This document shows positions 1 through 12,461 of a stretch of DNA of 35,343 nt, in pieces. The translations under genes were made by a program, and so were the position numbers. Position 1 is the first letter of the stretch; every line of letters starts with the position of its first letter. The stretch is from positions 1,443,760 to 1,479,102 of the forward strand of contig BLXT01002238.1 in NCBI GenBank assembly GCA_019648995.1, written 5' to 3'. The notes beneath the pieces were generated by a model. The model searched no databases and was not told where the DNA came from. It saw only the letters and a program-made list of their open reading frames with translations. This DNA comes from Plakobranchus ocellatus (taxonomy: Eukaryota > Mollusca > Gastropoda > Plakobranchidae).

Positions 1-1570
1 TGAATCTTGCAAAGTTTCAGTCTAGATCGAAAATGAACTTTGGTAAGCACTAAAGAATGTCCAGAAAAATAACTATATCAGACTTAACATCTGAATGTTG
101 ACTTGCTTCATAATTGTAGCTTTCCATTTAGAGGATCGTAATACATTCTACCGTTTTTATGATCTCTGCCTTTTTACTGTTTTATAACACTATTGTACAT
201 TGAAGCATAGATCTATATCTAAAGAGGGCATGTTTGCTGTAAGGGCCATTCAAGTTTTGAACTCTGCTATTTGCTATTTCTCCATCATGTAGATTTTCAG
301 ATGATGTTTCTTGTAAGCAATGAAATCACTATTTTAAAGTGAGATTGATGGATCATCATATCTTGGTTTTCAAACTTGGATCTCCAATCATTTTCAACAA
401 TCAATCGAGCAAAACCAACACTTCCTTTTTTGGCACTGTGCAAGGGGCATCATGTCCTAAAAAATTTATGCCTCAAAGAGTTTTATGCCCGAAGGGGATA
501 ATTTCAGGCTTAATTTAATGGGACTAACTCAAAGCATCTGAAATTTGTAAAAAAAAAAAAATCTTAGGCCTGCTGAAAAGAAACAATTGCTAACTGAAGG
601 GCCTTAACATAAAGAGTGTGCAAAAAAATTTGATACCATTAATACAAATGACATAATATTAAATAAACTTTAGTGAGAACCCTATTTTGGTTTGTGTATA
701 AAGACCACCTGAATCTACGTTGCATTTTTATTCAGCTGCACATTCACTGAGTCAACCCTTCTCAAATGCTCCAGTTTCTTGTCTATCATAGTTGACAAGT
801 CAATAAAGAATGAAATAAAGAGAAAAGACACCCCTGAGTACAGATTGGTAGCTTCTGTAAATGAACGCTACATGCACATCTCAATGCACTAGCTCAAGCT
901 TCAATGATATGAAACTGTATTCAAGACTGCAGGAATATGCAATACCATCATCAATTTCATTAAAGAATAAGTTACTCCGTTTCCTTACACGTTTAATCAT
1001 TAAGGATTATAAATTGGAAATTTGAGGCATACTAAATACAATTATAATATTGTTCAATACAATTTAGATAGGCAATGGCATACAATAGTTGATGATATTG
1101 GATTGATCCAAATGATTAAACAAAAGATTGGTTGTGCCCAATGGGACCATTCAGTAGAATTTTTGCATTGCTCTACGAAAAATTTTTGGGGAGGCCACCT
1201 AGATTTCCTGTGCAAAACAGAATCCAGTAGGTCTGCATAAGGCTTGATTTTGTTAGTTTTATTCATTCAGATTTTTTTTTCCTGGACATGCTGTATTGAA
1301 AAGAAATTTTCAAAAAATACTCTGACAATCAGAAATGACAGTCCAAGTTCGCAGTTTTTTAATTTTTATCTGTAGGTTGGCAGGTCTGCTCCATGTCCAT
1401 TCTGTATGAATTAAGTAATTACATCTCTTAAAGCTCTACAAAAGTAAAGCAGTGCAGAAAGCAAAGGCAGACTAGCTCACAGTGTTATTTGCTTTGCTGA
1501 TTAATAATGTTTGTTTTCAAGGAAAAAATGAGCTAAATATCTATAAAATATGTTTTTACAAAAATCATAC
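1..1570 (-). other. POLE intron, part, at left edge
   Basis: Non-coding AT-rich sequence after the last recognised exon. A short match to the GCAGACCTGCCAAC repeat head lies near 1372 to 1390, on the minus strand. The next POLE exon was not found. Confidence 0.7.
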
Positions 1571-1709
1571 CCTTCCTTCCATGCTTTTGGCAAATTCTCT
1601 ATTGACTGTGGTCACACAGCCTAGCTTTACCAAAGCTCTGAACTCAAGCGGTACCTGTGTCTCATACACGCCTTCTATATCAGGAGAGGACAGGTCTGCT
1701 GTGATGTCA
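1571..1709 (-). CDS. POLE: POLE exon 16 of 16 in window: C-terminal half
   Basis: It encodes (N)[20 protein letters not shown], then [20 protein letters not shown] and KSMEGR. It matches human [20 protein letters not shown] and LGCV. The acceptor is TTATTAACCAG, the donor GGAAGG|GTATGA. Length is 139 bp, starting with the third base of Asn and ending in phase 0. The plus-strand open frame over the same bases is a shadow. The next exon (human HLEMRSLAQF region) was not seen in the last 1,570 bases. Confidence 0.93.
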
Positions 1710-1995
1710 CTGGTTAATAAATCAGAACAAATTGCAAGCCTTAAAGCACTAGCACATCTAATATTCGCTGATAGTTACTATTTATAAAAACAAAACAAAA
1801 GAAAACAAAACAACCACACTTTATTCAAATTCATGTAATTTTAGTTCTTAAAAAATCAATTATCCATGTTATAAGAGTATTTTGTGAAAAAGGATGGTCA
1901 CATATATTCAAAATATGTCTAAAATCCATATATGTTATGATGAATAATTGCCATTACATAAAAAGTGTTATTAGTCTGAAAATGGTGCATCTCAC

Positions 1996-2092
1996 TTGAT
2001 ATGCTTGATGTAAACATCCTCTGGTACATCATACTGGTAGAGGTAAAGCACTTGGTGAGAACGAGGCAGAGTCCTATGAACTCTTTTCCACA
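1996..2092 (-). CDS. POLE: POLE exon 15 of 16: C-terminal half
   Basis: This 97-bp exon encodes (M)WKRVHRTLPRSHQVLYLYQY and DVPEDVYIKHI. It matches human YRKVNRVLPRS and LYEYSVPEDMYQEHI. The acceptor is GAATTCTAG, the donor ATCAA|GTGAGA. It starts with two bases of a split codon and ends with two bases of an Asn codon. Found by similarity and phase; it has no long open frame of its own. Confidence 0.93.
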
Positions 2093-3394
2093 CTAGAATT
2101 TAACCAACAGAAAAATATGACATTTATTATTGAGGATTATGTGAAACAAAAAAAATACTCTTTCAAATTTTCTTAGCTTTCATGGCAGACCTTGTGCAAC
2201 AAGATTAGGATATTCTTTTTCTAAAAATCCAAAATCAATATGCCAGCAAACTGCTGTTTATTTACAAAATTTCTACTGGTTAGACACCTTGGTGCGTTTG
2301 TGTGCGTGTCTTCGTTCCCCCCCCACCCCCTCAATGCTGATAAGGGCTTCAAAACATCAGCTTAACTTATTGACCTAATTACTACATGTGACAGAATTGG
2401 TTGCTGAGAATTGAGTCTAGATCTACACTCAAAACCGATGATCTTTTGATCTGGTCATGTTTGCTTGTAATGTTCAGTCCAATTTAAAGTTGGCCTTGGC
2501 TAGGTCTAAGGTGGTTTAATAGTGTACTATCATTTTTAACTTTGTATACCTGTTTAGATCTAGGGATCTAAAAGATTTTTGAAAGTTTGAAAATCATTGT
2601 TTACAGGAACTGTTAGATTGTAAACTAGAGACCAATAAACTTGGAATGCCACTAGAAACCAGAGATATTTACATATTAGGGAGGGGATAAATGAGAGTGT
2701 TTGATTGATCAATATTTTTAGCTAACCGTATTTACATAAGACTGTAACTTCTAGTCTTTTCTGGCAAGGATTGTTTGCACAATATTGATATAATTAGCAC
2801 GTGAATTGCATATTTAGTATTTTCTAGAAACTGTGACGATGTGTAAAAATGAATGGTCAAGAAATTGTTTGAGATATTGCTGAGAGATAGACTGCCAGTG
2901 AGATTGTAGATCTACAGAATTATTCCTGATCTTACTTTATAAAATTTTTATTCAATTTACAGCAACTTTCAGTAGTTCTTTAGTCTATTTTAAAAAAAAC
3001 TTCTGTCACAGACAATGTTCAGCTAGACCTATAACTGAATACCCCAAAGTCATTTGTGACACTACACCTACAAGTTTTCAGGTGGAAAAGGCTTGCTTTT
3101 GTTTGTTCATTTTTTCAATAATCGTTCTATCAAATAAGAAAAGTTCCAGTAAATTTTCTAGTCAGAAAAAGAGTACTAACACAGAGTGAAAATAATGTTC
3201 CATTCCAAAATTCTAAACAAAACATTTAAATAGCTGTTTATCTTTAAGGAGATGTAAGTAGGGTTGAGTGAAATAGTAATTGGTTGTAATTGTTTTTTTT
3301 TTTCAGGCCAACTTAAGATTCACTTTATAAATCATACCATTTAATATAAGTAAAAGCATCAAAAACATTCTTGCTAAACATTCCCATTAATTAC
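2093..3394 (-). other. POLE intron, 1.3 kb
   Basis: AT-rich, with a C-rich run near 2317 to 2330. No gene or mobile element is seen. The intron before the last exon in the window (1710 to 1995) is only 286 bp and also featureless. Confidence 0.8.
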
Positions 3395-3527
3395 TTGCTC
3401 CTTCTCCTTCCTTCGGTGTTTTTTGGTTTACATAAAAAGTGCGAGGCACATTCAACTTCATGGCATGCAGATCTGAGCCGATAAGAGCCCAAAGCTTGAA
3501 CTGACCAGGGTGAGATGTTTCCATGAT
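3395..3527 (-). CDS. POLE: POLE exon 14 of 16: C-terminal half
   Basis: It encodes [20 protein letters not shown], then [20 protein letters not shown] and GEGA. It matches human [20 protein letters not shown] and IPRVFYVNQ. The acceptor is TTTATTGCAG, the donor AGCAA|GTAATT. Length is 133 bp; it ends with one base of a codon completed to Met in the next exon. Confidence 0.95.
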
Positions 3528-4215
3528 CTGCAATAAAAATCACGTGAGATGGAGAAAATAAACATGTCTATATATCATTTGGAATGCAAAAACAAAACAT
3601 ACCTTTTGTCAAGATCCAATGTGTGAGAAGTTGTACAATATCAGTTATGAGAAAATTTTGATGATTGTTTGTCATGAAATGCATGAAAATAATAAAAATC
3701 CTAACCTTGAAGACTATCAATTTTGGCTTTGCAGATTCGTCATAGGCAAACAATAAAAAAAACCACCCCAATCTTTAATTCAAACGTCAAAATGTGTTGT
3801 TGCAATAAAAAAAACCTAATAAAATTGTCTGTAAAAGATTTTATATTCAAAATCACAAATATATACTGGTAAAATGAATCCGTTACTATGCTAAAATCTT
3901 AAAAGAGATTATTTATCATTGCCTTTAGTTTTCCCAATGAGAAGTAGATTAAAGGTGATACTTCAATGATTTTTTTATTTTTTGGAAAAAATCTAACTAG
4001 CCTTGTTAAATGATTTGTCCTTCAAATTAATAAAATCTAATATAGCCTAACCAATTGATTAGAACTAACAGTACAAAATGTTCCATCCTCATCATTTTCA
4101 CACCAAACCTAAGCAGAGATAAAAATACATTAATCAGAATTTAGCTTGAGAAAGTTTAATTTTGAAAAACTGGTTTAGTACAAAGAAATGGTCTATTTGT
4201 GAAAGAATTTAGAAC
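3528..4215 (-). other. POLE intron, 0.7 kb
   Basis: AT-rich sequence with nothing recognisable. Confidence 0.85.
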
Positions 4216-4416
4216 CTGAACAATTTGCCAAGGCATATCCAAAATAGACCTAGCAGTTCTCCTTAGAAACCCAGTCAAATCACGAGTGGGGCCTCTTTTG
4301 CTCTCTGATAAAAAATTGTCATCTTCATTGAGCCGCCTCTTTTTGTTCTCCTGATGTTTCTGCATTTGTATGGCCCATTTCTTCTTCAGATACTGAGCCC
4401 AAATTTGCCTTTGTTC
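4216..4416 (-). CDS. POLE: POLE exon 13 of 16: start of the inactive C-terminal half
   Basis: It encodes EQRQIWAQYLKKKWAIQMQK, a Lys/Arg-rich part (NKKRRL), then GFLRRTARSILDMPWQIVQ. The latter matches human SFLRRTARSILDLPWQIVQ, where the second, catalytically dead polymerase fold begins; this half supports CMG helicase assembly at origins. The acceptor is TTATTCATCAG, the donor GTTCAG|GTTCTA (weak at +3 to +6), length 201 bp, phase 0. Confidence 0.95.
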
Positions 4417-5637
4417 CTGATGAATAAAAGTGAAATTACCATTACAGTGCAAAAAAAACGAAAATCTCATGAGAAGAAATTTCATATAATCGTGACTAAA
4501 AGTCTTTTTTATTGCACATGTGTTGTAATAAACACACACATAAAATCACACTGAATGGTTTCAGACATTTGTGAAGACAATTAAGCTAACTGAGCAATTT
4601 TTGTGTATTGAAAAATGCCAATTAAGTGTTTGACAAGCATATCAAACATGAATGATTTCTGACATACATTGTTTTCAGGCATAATGTTTCATATTTCATA
4701 ATCAATGAGTTGACTTGATGCTCAAGTAGCGTACAAAGCCAATACAGATTTTACTGATGTATGTATTTCCTTTCAAAGTAACCATCCTAAGATAATCTCA
4801 GATCTAAAAGCCAAAGATCTGCTAAAGCTTTCAATAGTTCCATCTCTTTCATTAACTACAGCAACTAGTTTTGGCCTAATTTTGTTATGCAGTGAAATCA
4901 GTGATTGTTGGAAGCTACTTCTGACTACGGGAATAATGCAGATTTTTAAATTATGTATCAAATTGCTGCTCTAGATTTTCCTACACTTCTGAATACTGCA
5001 ACACATTAATGGACTCCTTTAGAAATACATATAGCCTGATGATGTAGATGATTAGCAACTCTTCAAAACAACATTTTTCAATGCAAAAACACCAGGTTTT
5101 GTACATTGTGTAGAGATCTTTTTTTTTTTGTAGATATAAATGACAGTTTTCACCGCCAGTCTTGCATCCGTTTTTTACAAAGGCTATGTCAAATTCTCCT
5201 TCCTAAATATCATTTCTACCATTTCATTCCTGATTTCAATATTGGCATTAGAATTTTCTATCACTTTCTTCTCTTAGAAAATGATAAGTTAAAAACACCC
5301 TGTATGGCATCATACTGTGGGAAGGACTAAATATAGACACCATCATGAGTGCTAGGAATGGAGCACACTGGCTGAGGTCACAAGGCCAGTAAGCCCTAAG
5401 TCAGACTTATTTCATAGTCAAACTATTTTATTTAATTTTTTTTTTTAAAGCACACCATCAAAATTTCGCCATTTTTGGGTTGAAAAATGCAGAATTTTAA
5501 AATGCAAGTCGTTTACTGTTTGAATTCTTTAACAAAGCCAGAAAGTCCTGGATGGGAGTCATGCCTTTTGTAATGATGACCCTACAGATATTGTACCCAC
5601 AAGTTTGGCAATTATACCGAAGAAATTAAGGCCTAAC
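4417..5637 (-). other. POLE intron, 1.2 kb
   Basis: AT-rich. A short stretch near 5360 (CACACTGGCTGAGG...GGCCAG) recurs in altered form near 11085, suggesting an old dispersed repeat. No gene is seen. Confidence 0.75.
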
Positions 5638-5886
5638 CTTTGTATCACCTATTGGTGGCACAGGACCTAAAATCTCTCTCCAGTCTCCAGAAGTTTCAGA
5701 TTGGATTTGCTCATTTCTAGTCTGTTCAAGTTTCCTCTTGTGTGAAACAGCATGGCCCAAGATTTCAGACTTCCGTGAAGATGAAGTTGTCCCAGCTATA
5801 TCTTCAATGTCTCTTACACCTGATGACTGCCCATTTTCATTTCTATTTTCTTCATCTTCACTAGAATAGTTCCCAACAGATTCCTG
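5638..5886 (-). CDS. POLE: POLE exon 12 of 16: variable acidic linker
   Basis: It encodes QESVGNYSSEDEENRNENGQ, a Ser/Glu-rich part, HKRKLEQ, and GDWREILGPVPPIGDTK. Only the last part aligns well (human PWQEILGQPPALG); the acidic stretch is typical of the disordered bridge between the catalytic core and the inactive C-terminal half. The acceptor reads TTTTTCAGCAG, a NAGNAG site that can add or drop one Gln (start 5886 or 5883). The donor is ACAAAG|GTTAGG. Length is 249 bp, phase 0 at both ends. The frame stays open further upstream by chance, so the start rests on the splice signal. Confidence 0.9.
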
Positions 5887-8062
5887 CTGAAAAATGTTAA
5901 AAGGAAGAAAATTTTTAAGAATTTCTTTCCAATCTGAAAGTGAAAAAGAATATACTTTATTTTCAGTACTTTTTAGCATGTTTGTAGAATAAACTGACGG
6001 ACTTTGATTTGAAGTGATGGAATATAACATGCCATAAAATTGTGAGGTTTTTCTATTTTGCCGCAACAAATTCCTTAATTTCACAAAAATGAATTTTGGG
6101 CTTATATCAGTGCACATTTATTTCTTCACACTAGCTATGGCAAATGTTTTATATAAACGTACTCTAAGTCAATTTAGGCCTTTCAGTATTTCCTTGTCCT
6201 GGCTGTTTAAAGAAAGAACTTTAACTCAATTGCATAATTACACAGTGAAGCTCACATCAAACGAAATCATTACAGTCCAACAGTGCAAGATCTTTACAAC
6301 CTAGTATAAAAGAATTATACAAAGCTTAAGGCAATCTGTAGACACAATTCTATTTTTTCTCAATTAAGTTTTGAAAAATAAAATAATGTGTTAGAAATAA
6401 ATTGGAATATACACTCTCCTGCTTCAGAGTCAGTTTAGCCTAACATGATAACCAGCCATAAATTGGTGAGGCTTTGTCAACAAATCTGTATGTCTACCAG
6501 GTCTCCTTGAACTTGATTGGTTGGTTTTTGTATATATCCAGTCCACAACAAGGTATCCCAGGCTTTCAGGCCCTCTGTCAGGCCAAGATGCCGGTGGCGG
6601 GGTTTGAACCTGCATCAGAAGGGTCCCTGCAGATCTCACGGTGGACTCGATAGCTATTGGGCCAAAAACGCCCACTATTGAACTTGATGATGGAAGAATT
6701 ACTTTTCCTCTGACAATACTTAATGCACATGCTCATCATAAAAATTTAATATAAACACTGGCATAGTATGAATTAATCCTCCCCCCCCCTCTTCTCAAAT
6801 TCAAACATTCTTTGACAAGGTCCTTGAGGTGGTAATCCCCAAACAAAGATCATCTCTGTTGGGCATCCAACTGATGCTTATGATATACCTCTTTGTGTTG
6901 CCCTTCTTGTTACCTTCAGAGGAAAATGTTTGGGTGCAGTGTAGGGAACTAGAAGGGCTTGTCTGGGTGATTTTTTATTAATTTTTGAAAATAAGTAAAA
7001 TTTGCATTTTTTGACACTCATGAATTATTTCCCCCTGCTTTATGATTTTTCAATGACATTAACGATATTGCAAGCAAATGTATTGCAAAGAGTTTGTAAT
7101 CCTAAGCAATTTCATGTATCATTGAAAAATGTATCTTGCATTGTTGATTTTATATTGAATTTTTAAATTGATAAAAAATGTAAGATTTTTTACCCCTGCG
7201 TGAAAATAAGCCAATTTGAATGGAAAGCCATCTTTGTCTCAAAACAAAAATTTGGTATCAATTTAATCAGAGCAGCAAGCTGCTTTTAATGAAACCAGAA
7301 TAAACAAGCTTATAGTAGCTTGAAAAATCAGTTTGGACTACCTATTTTAAATGTTTTTCCATAGCCCAGCATCAATAAAGTAAGCTAGAAACAATCTTTT
7401 AAATGTTAGAATATCTGATGAAAGATGCATCCACTTTGAAACAGTTGAAGCCTAAACATTTTAATTTTTACAGCATACCCAGTGAGTGCAACAAAATCAA
7501 ATTTTTCTACAGTGGTTGCCATAGTGTAGTCAAAAGAATTTGCTTTCCATCGATATACAACACTTCACAACTTGATAAAAATTAAAGGCTCATTGTGAGC
7601 TTCACAAACAGTCTATACGTCTACTTTTTGGGTAAATTTTGTACAATAATATAGCAAAATATTTTGATTATTTTTTTGTTTAGTTTTTTGTTCTTTTTTT
7701 TTTTTTTTCAGAAAAGATGTTTTGAAAAATGATAAAAAAAAGAGTTGGAAAAATCATAACATGCTAAACTCAATTTTTGAAGTGACTCGGATTTTTTATG
7801 TCACAGGCCTGTAACACATTCATTCAAGCAGCAGCTCCAGATCTTGATCTAGTTGTGTACAAATTGAACAATTAAGGCCGAGGTTACTCTAAGATAGATT
7901 TTTTTTTGTTCAAACAGTTAGTTATAATAACGATGAAAGGGAAAAACAAAAACGAAAAAGGAAAACAATTTCATTGAGAACAATGACTTGTTGATTCCAA
8001 TGACTTTTAACGTCTACTGTAGATATTATTCAAAAAGTTTGTTGGCTTAGCAAACTACTTAC
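5887..8062 (-). other. POLE intron, 2.2 kb, with SINE
   Basis: It contains the tRNA-derived SINE at about 6523 to 6690. The rest is AT-rich with no recognisable feature. Confidence 0.8.
6523..6690 (-). mobile_element. tRNA-derived SINE, old copy
   Basis: On the minus strand, a tRNA-like head carries GGTTCAAACCC (plus 6600 to 6610), which fits the RNA polymerase III B box GGTTCRANYCC. About 50 bases before it lies TAGCTATCGAGT, a poor A-box candidate. A body follows that ends GTTGTGGACTGGATATAT. The body recurs in another intron at about 11289 to 11375, showing that it is a dispersed family. Confidence 0.6.
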
Positions 8063-8185
8063 CACAACCTTTTCACGTGGAGCAAAGATTTCATTGATCT
8101 TTTTCTGTTTGAAAATGTCATTCCTCTCCAGCATCTTCTTCCTCAACCAGTCTGGATGGGGGATACGTGGCACTGGGTTTGATAC
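8063..8185 (-). CDS. POLE: POLE exon 11 of 16: end of the catalytic core
   Basis: It encodes [20 protein letters not shown], then [21 protein letters not shown]. The NPVPR-HPDWL motif ends the catalytic core in animals and yeast (core end near yeast residue 1186). The acceptor is CAACTAAAG, the donor GTTGTG|GTAAGT, length 123 bp, phase 0. Beyond FKQKKI the sequence drifts from human, as expected at the border with the linker. Confidence 0.95.
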
Positions 8186-10070
8186 CTTTAGTTGGAGATA
8201 ATTTGAATTTCCAGATTTGATCAGTTACACATTAAGCTTTAAAGATTAATCTGGGAGTTTCTGACTATTGTTAATTACATTTTTATAATTATAAAGTGTT
8301 GAATAAGTAAGAAAATTTCATGCCATTCACTTTCATAGGATAAAGTTCTCAATGAGAGTCCTGAGACATTCATTTAGGCTAATGATTCCAAATAAATTAA
8401 CTCATCTTTAGTTATTTCTTTTGAAGCCTTTGCCATTTACATAAATAAATGAATTATATCTGGCATTATATATATCTAAAAATGACAAAAAATTGTTACA
8501 ATTCCAGGAATGGTCATTTGAGACATAGTGTCTTGAAAGCATGAATACAAATGATTATGTACAAAGATATATGCTGTAAAATATTCTACAAGGTATTTTA
8601 CAGCAGGGAAAATTAATGTATCTAGGCATTTTCATAAAAAAAATATTGAGTGCAACATCTGGCTTATAAGGATATATCACTATTAACTTTAATTATAAAA
8701 TAATGGCAAAATGATGCTTTTGTAAAGACTAGAATAAAATATAAGAAGCAGCAGTTAAGATTTTATCATGTGAAGAAATCAATATGTATCATTATGTATT
8801 ATCAAGTTATAATGCCAGCAATCTAACAACAACAAAAATCAGCCTGAAACTTATTTCTCCATAGATATAATTCAAATGGCAACAGCTCAGTGTTGAATTA
8901 AACTTTTACAAAATCAATAAATAATTCTTACTTTTAAACAGACCTACCCAACTTCAAAATGTAATTTTAAGAATACCAAGGTCCTTTTTCTGAGACACAC
9001 ACAACACAGACTAATATTAATAAGGACATTTTTTTTAGACTTCGCTGAAAAATACTATTGTGCATAGCTCTATTTAGCGTGACTATTTGAAATTTGACAA
9101 AATGAGGGCTTATACTGGAAGCATTGTATTAGCATCTAAGCTTAATACTTTCCATGACTCCCAGGGCTGAAAATCCCACCCTCTATATTGCAATACACTT
9201 GAAGATTTTTCAAAATTAGGATTAATTTCACAGAATAAAAAATTTCATTCACAATATAAATCTATATCCAGATACACTTATTCTTCAGGCCTAACTATCG
9301 CAAAAAAAAAAAAAAAACATTATGGCCAACACAGGTCTGTAGATCTAAAATAAATTAAGACCTGGGTCTAGCCTAAGGATCAAAACTAGCATCAATTAGA
9401 AGATCTTGAACTCAAGATATCTATTATGATCTAAAATCTAATGTGTGGTTCTAGAAATATGACTCCATGAAATAAAAGCAAAAAGTGTCGAGTTAGGCAT
9501 CAACACAAGGCTAATTAAATACTTGTTAGTCCTATTCTCAAAGTGTCTGGATACAGCTGGCAACAAAAAACCAAAGGATTTCTAAATAGTCTCACTAATT
9601 CAAATAGACGATCAGAAACAAAGTGAATGAAAAAAGTATAAACGATGACAAGGAAGGTGAATAATGATTTATTTTGAAAAGCATATCAACAAAATAAAAT
9701 AGTCACTCAGGAGTAACATGCTTATTTGGTATGTCATCATACTGAATGTGTGGAAAATAAAAGCAGAAAGTAAATAACCTTCATTCGTGGAAGAGCAGTA
9801 TAAACAAAAAAAAAAACAAAAAATTTATGGCACTTTTATTGTAAAATGCAGGACTGTGAGACAGACACTCATTTTTCAAAGATTGGTAATTTTTTGGGTG
9901 GTCAGCAGGCCTTATTTGAAGCAAAGATTTGGCATATTCACTAAAACATCCTGATGAGGTCAGTGCTTTCATGCAAAAGATATACTAGGATATGTGAACA
10001 ATTTTTTTACCTCCCATTTAAAATTAAATTTGTAAATAGGTGATGGTAACAACACAGGTCGAGATCTTAC
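8186..10070 (-). other. POLE intron, 1.9 kb
   Basis: AT-rich. It contains a perfect 12-bp hairpin at 8572 to 8605 and several A runs. No gene is seen. Confidence 0.85.
8572..8605. repeat. Perfect 12-bp inverted repeat
   Basis: TGCTGTAAAATA and TATTTTACAGCA flank a 10-base loop. It is AT-rich and intronic; no function is assigned. Confidence 0.85.
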
Positions 10071-10151
10071 CGACTGAAGTGCTGCAGGAATAGTAATGAT
10101 CTTTTGAATGCAACCACCCAATCGCTCAACATAATATTCCCAATCTAGAAT
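10071..10151 (-). CDS. POLE: POLE exon 10 of 16: thumb, small exon
   Basis: This 81-bp exon encodes [20 protein letters not shown] and IPAALQS, matching ILDWDYYIERLG and the [11 protein letters not shown] helix of human POLE. The acceptor is CCCATACAG and the donor CAGTCG|GTAAGA, both phase 0. It is too short to stand out as an open frame alone, but the match and the splice borders leave little doubt. Confidence 0.95.
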
Positions 10152-11214
10152 CTGTATGGGTATGAAGAAAGCATTAAGTTGAATAAAGCCCTCTTTCTGA
10201 AAAAAAAATTGCTATTGACACTGCTTCAATAACAAAGACATGTGTTATAAATATAAGCAGTCAAAAAGTTTTTTTTTTTGTGTTTGGTCTTTTTTATTTC
10301 AATTAAGAGCATAAAAAGCAACACCGAAAACAAATTATTAAACAGCAAAGGAAAGTAGAAAACATAGATAAACTTTAGGATGTAACTTTTTGGATTATTT
10401 AAGACTTCTAAATACTAAAATAAGAGATCCAAAAATAACATTATTGAATGCAAATTATTCGAAACATTTTAGGTAAATGTGCTTTACAGAGCCTTGAAGC
10501 TCTTTATGAGTATGCAGACAAGAGGCAGAGCTGTCAGCCTGACGAATTTAACTTCTGTAATTTTCAGTCCTCATTTCAGTAGTAGTGATTGCAATGACTG
10601 AAAAGATGATATCTGTCCATCTCTACAAAAAAAAATTGTATTGCCACAGATGCAAGCAAGGAAAGCCAAACTGGCTGGCAACAAGATCAAAATTTTGTAT
10701 TGGCCTGCAAGGGGGCCTGCTACTATTAAGAGAACCATATATTTTTATACCCTCCCAAAACAATGCAAAGTACATGTATTTGATAGTGACTCAAAGGTCT
10801 AGTCTAGGATAATATCTAAATTCCATCAAATCAGTCAATTTCATCTAAATCTAGAGTCTATAAAAAAAACTAAACACTAGATTTAATCAGTGAAATATGA
10901 ACTTGGGTAACTAGGTTTGAGTACCAAAAGCTATGTCTAGTCATAACATTAACAAAGTATAAAATATAATCTAGCTAGGCCACAACAGGTAGAATAAATA
11001 TGTGTTTACAAGCATTTTAAATTTGACCACGATAAAAAAAACCCAACTTACATATAGAAACGCATGCTGAATAAAAAGGATCGCACACTGGCTGGAGGCC
11101 AGACTTATTTTCTTTTAAATCCATGTCAGATGCAAATGACTATAATATTAATGATCTCGATTAAGGAAAAATGTCAGTTTTAGTGTCAAGATCGCTGAAT
11201 TTTAGGTTGTATTT

Positions 11215-11400
11215 TATACAGTCAGGGATCTACTGAATCAACCCATCTCAAACTATCACAATAGCCCAATGTGCATTATGAGAAGGAGTTGGATTTTTGC
11301 GTATAGCCAATCCACAACAGGGTGATCTCACACTTTCACGCCCTCCGTCAGGAAAGGGCTTCGGTGATGGGGGCTCTGATGAAATGACAAGAAACACATA
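11215..11400 (-). mobile_element. Partial copy of the same SINE-like repeat
   Basis: The plus strand from about 11289 reads TTGGATTTTTGCGTATAGCC, then ATCCACAACAGGGT and CGCCCTCCGTCAGG, matching 6523 to 6605 with scattered changes. The tRNA-like head is not recognisable here. The adjacent ACTGAATCAACCCATCTCAA resembles 748 to 768 (ACTGAGTCAACCCTTCTCAA). Confidence 0.5.
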
Positions 11401-11887
11401 CTAAGATGCAGATCAGTGGCTCCTGCATCTCTAACATCAGACTGTTACAAGCATAAAGGTCACACTCTCGATCTGAGGTGGGGCCACTGCTTTCAAGGTG
11501 CATATACTTTGTTGTTTGAAAGTGAGTGATACATGAACACCCCTATGAGCTGACCATAAGCATTCATGGCAGAAAGTTGGCCACTGACAGCAGAACTAGT
11601 GAATACATTACCAATGCTTCTAAATTGCTTTTAACACTTTACCACTGACAGCATCAGCAACTACAAAAATACTATTCCAATATTAAGAGAATTGAAAATA
11701 TTACTTTTTTCAAATTTACCATCCAATTTTCTATAAAACATGTTCTTGTGACATCATAAAAGTTTGTAAAAATAGCATATTCAAGCAGATTCCCAATGTA
11801 TATGATTTCATGGGTGGGAGTAGAAAATGGAAAATGTGAGTTATACTGAAAGTTTGACGGTTGTGAAAAAGGCACATGGATTCAGAA

Positions 11888-11900
11888 NNNNNNNNNNNNN
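11888..11900. other. Assembly gap (13 N)
   Basis: Run of N inside the intron between the exons at 12225 and 10151. It does not touch coding sequence. Confidence 0.99.
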
Positions 11901-12224
11901 CCCCTTTTCGTGGCGTTGTAGTTTTTTTTATTTTTTTTCTATAAGGAATCCCGCATCGCTACTGAAGATCTCCCACACCTGTAATTTCATTGGACATGGC
12001 TGGATTCAGGGGATGTAACTTCATTGTTTTCAGAGGATTTAGCGAATATAGTTGCATATAAGGATGGTAATGAAAGGGTTAATACTTCCATAATATGGTC
12101 CTCATTTTGTAACATATTACTGAATTCACATGTGTTGGTAGATCTCAAGAGGTACAGGAACTATAAAACAAACTAAAAATAAAAATAGCAAAGTAAAAAG
12201 TAAAATGTAATAGGAGACCCTTAC

Positions 12225-12416
12225 ATCTCTTATCTCCAAGTTTGAGGCATCCTGCACTTTGAGCCATTTCTTGAGATAATGTCTCCGCACAGTTGGCTCT
12301 GCTTGAAAAATGGCCAGTGGGATTGCACGCTCAGTGACTGGAGAGCCCTCAGGTTTTTTAGAAATTACAAACCTGCATGACAGCCCTGTATCCTTTACCA
12401 TCTGATCCCCAAGAAA
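12225..12416 (-). CDS. POLE: POLE exon 9 of 16: thumb
   Basis: It encodes [20 protein letters not shown], then [20 protein letters not shown] and [12 protein letters not shown] before a variable end (DASNLEIRD). The acceptor is CATTGAACAG, the donor AGAGAT|GTAAGG, length 192 bp, phase 0 at both ends. The 3' end of a LINE fragment lies only about 45 bases upstream of this acceptor, so the branch site may sit at or inside the insertion junction. Confidence 0.96.
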
Positions 12417-12461
12417 CTGTTCAATGAAAGAGAAGAAAACCAAGAAAAGTTAGTGCATGTC

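Larger units (their letters stand above)
10152..12224 (-). other. POLE intron, 2.1 kb
   Basis: It contains a partial SINE-like repeat (about 11215 to 11400), two copies of CCACTGACAGCA (near 11580 and 11641) and a 13-base N run. Nothing else is recognisable. Confidence 0.8.

Noticed and set aside
1022..1266. Overlapping open frames on both strands near 1.0 to 1.27 kb
   Set aside because: Checked for the next POLE exon (HLEMRSLAQF region) and found no match; composition is like the intron.
1482..1787. 101-residue plus-strand open frame
   Set aside because: It lies opposite a POLE exon (1571 to 1709), which explains the openness; no known protein pattern is seen in the plus frame.
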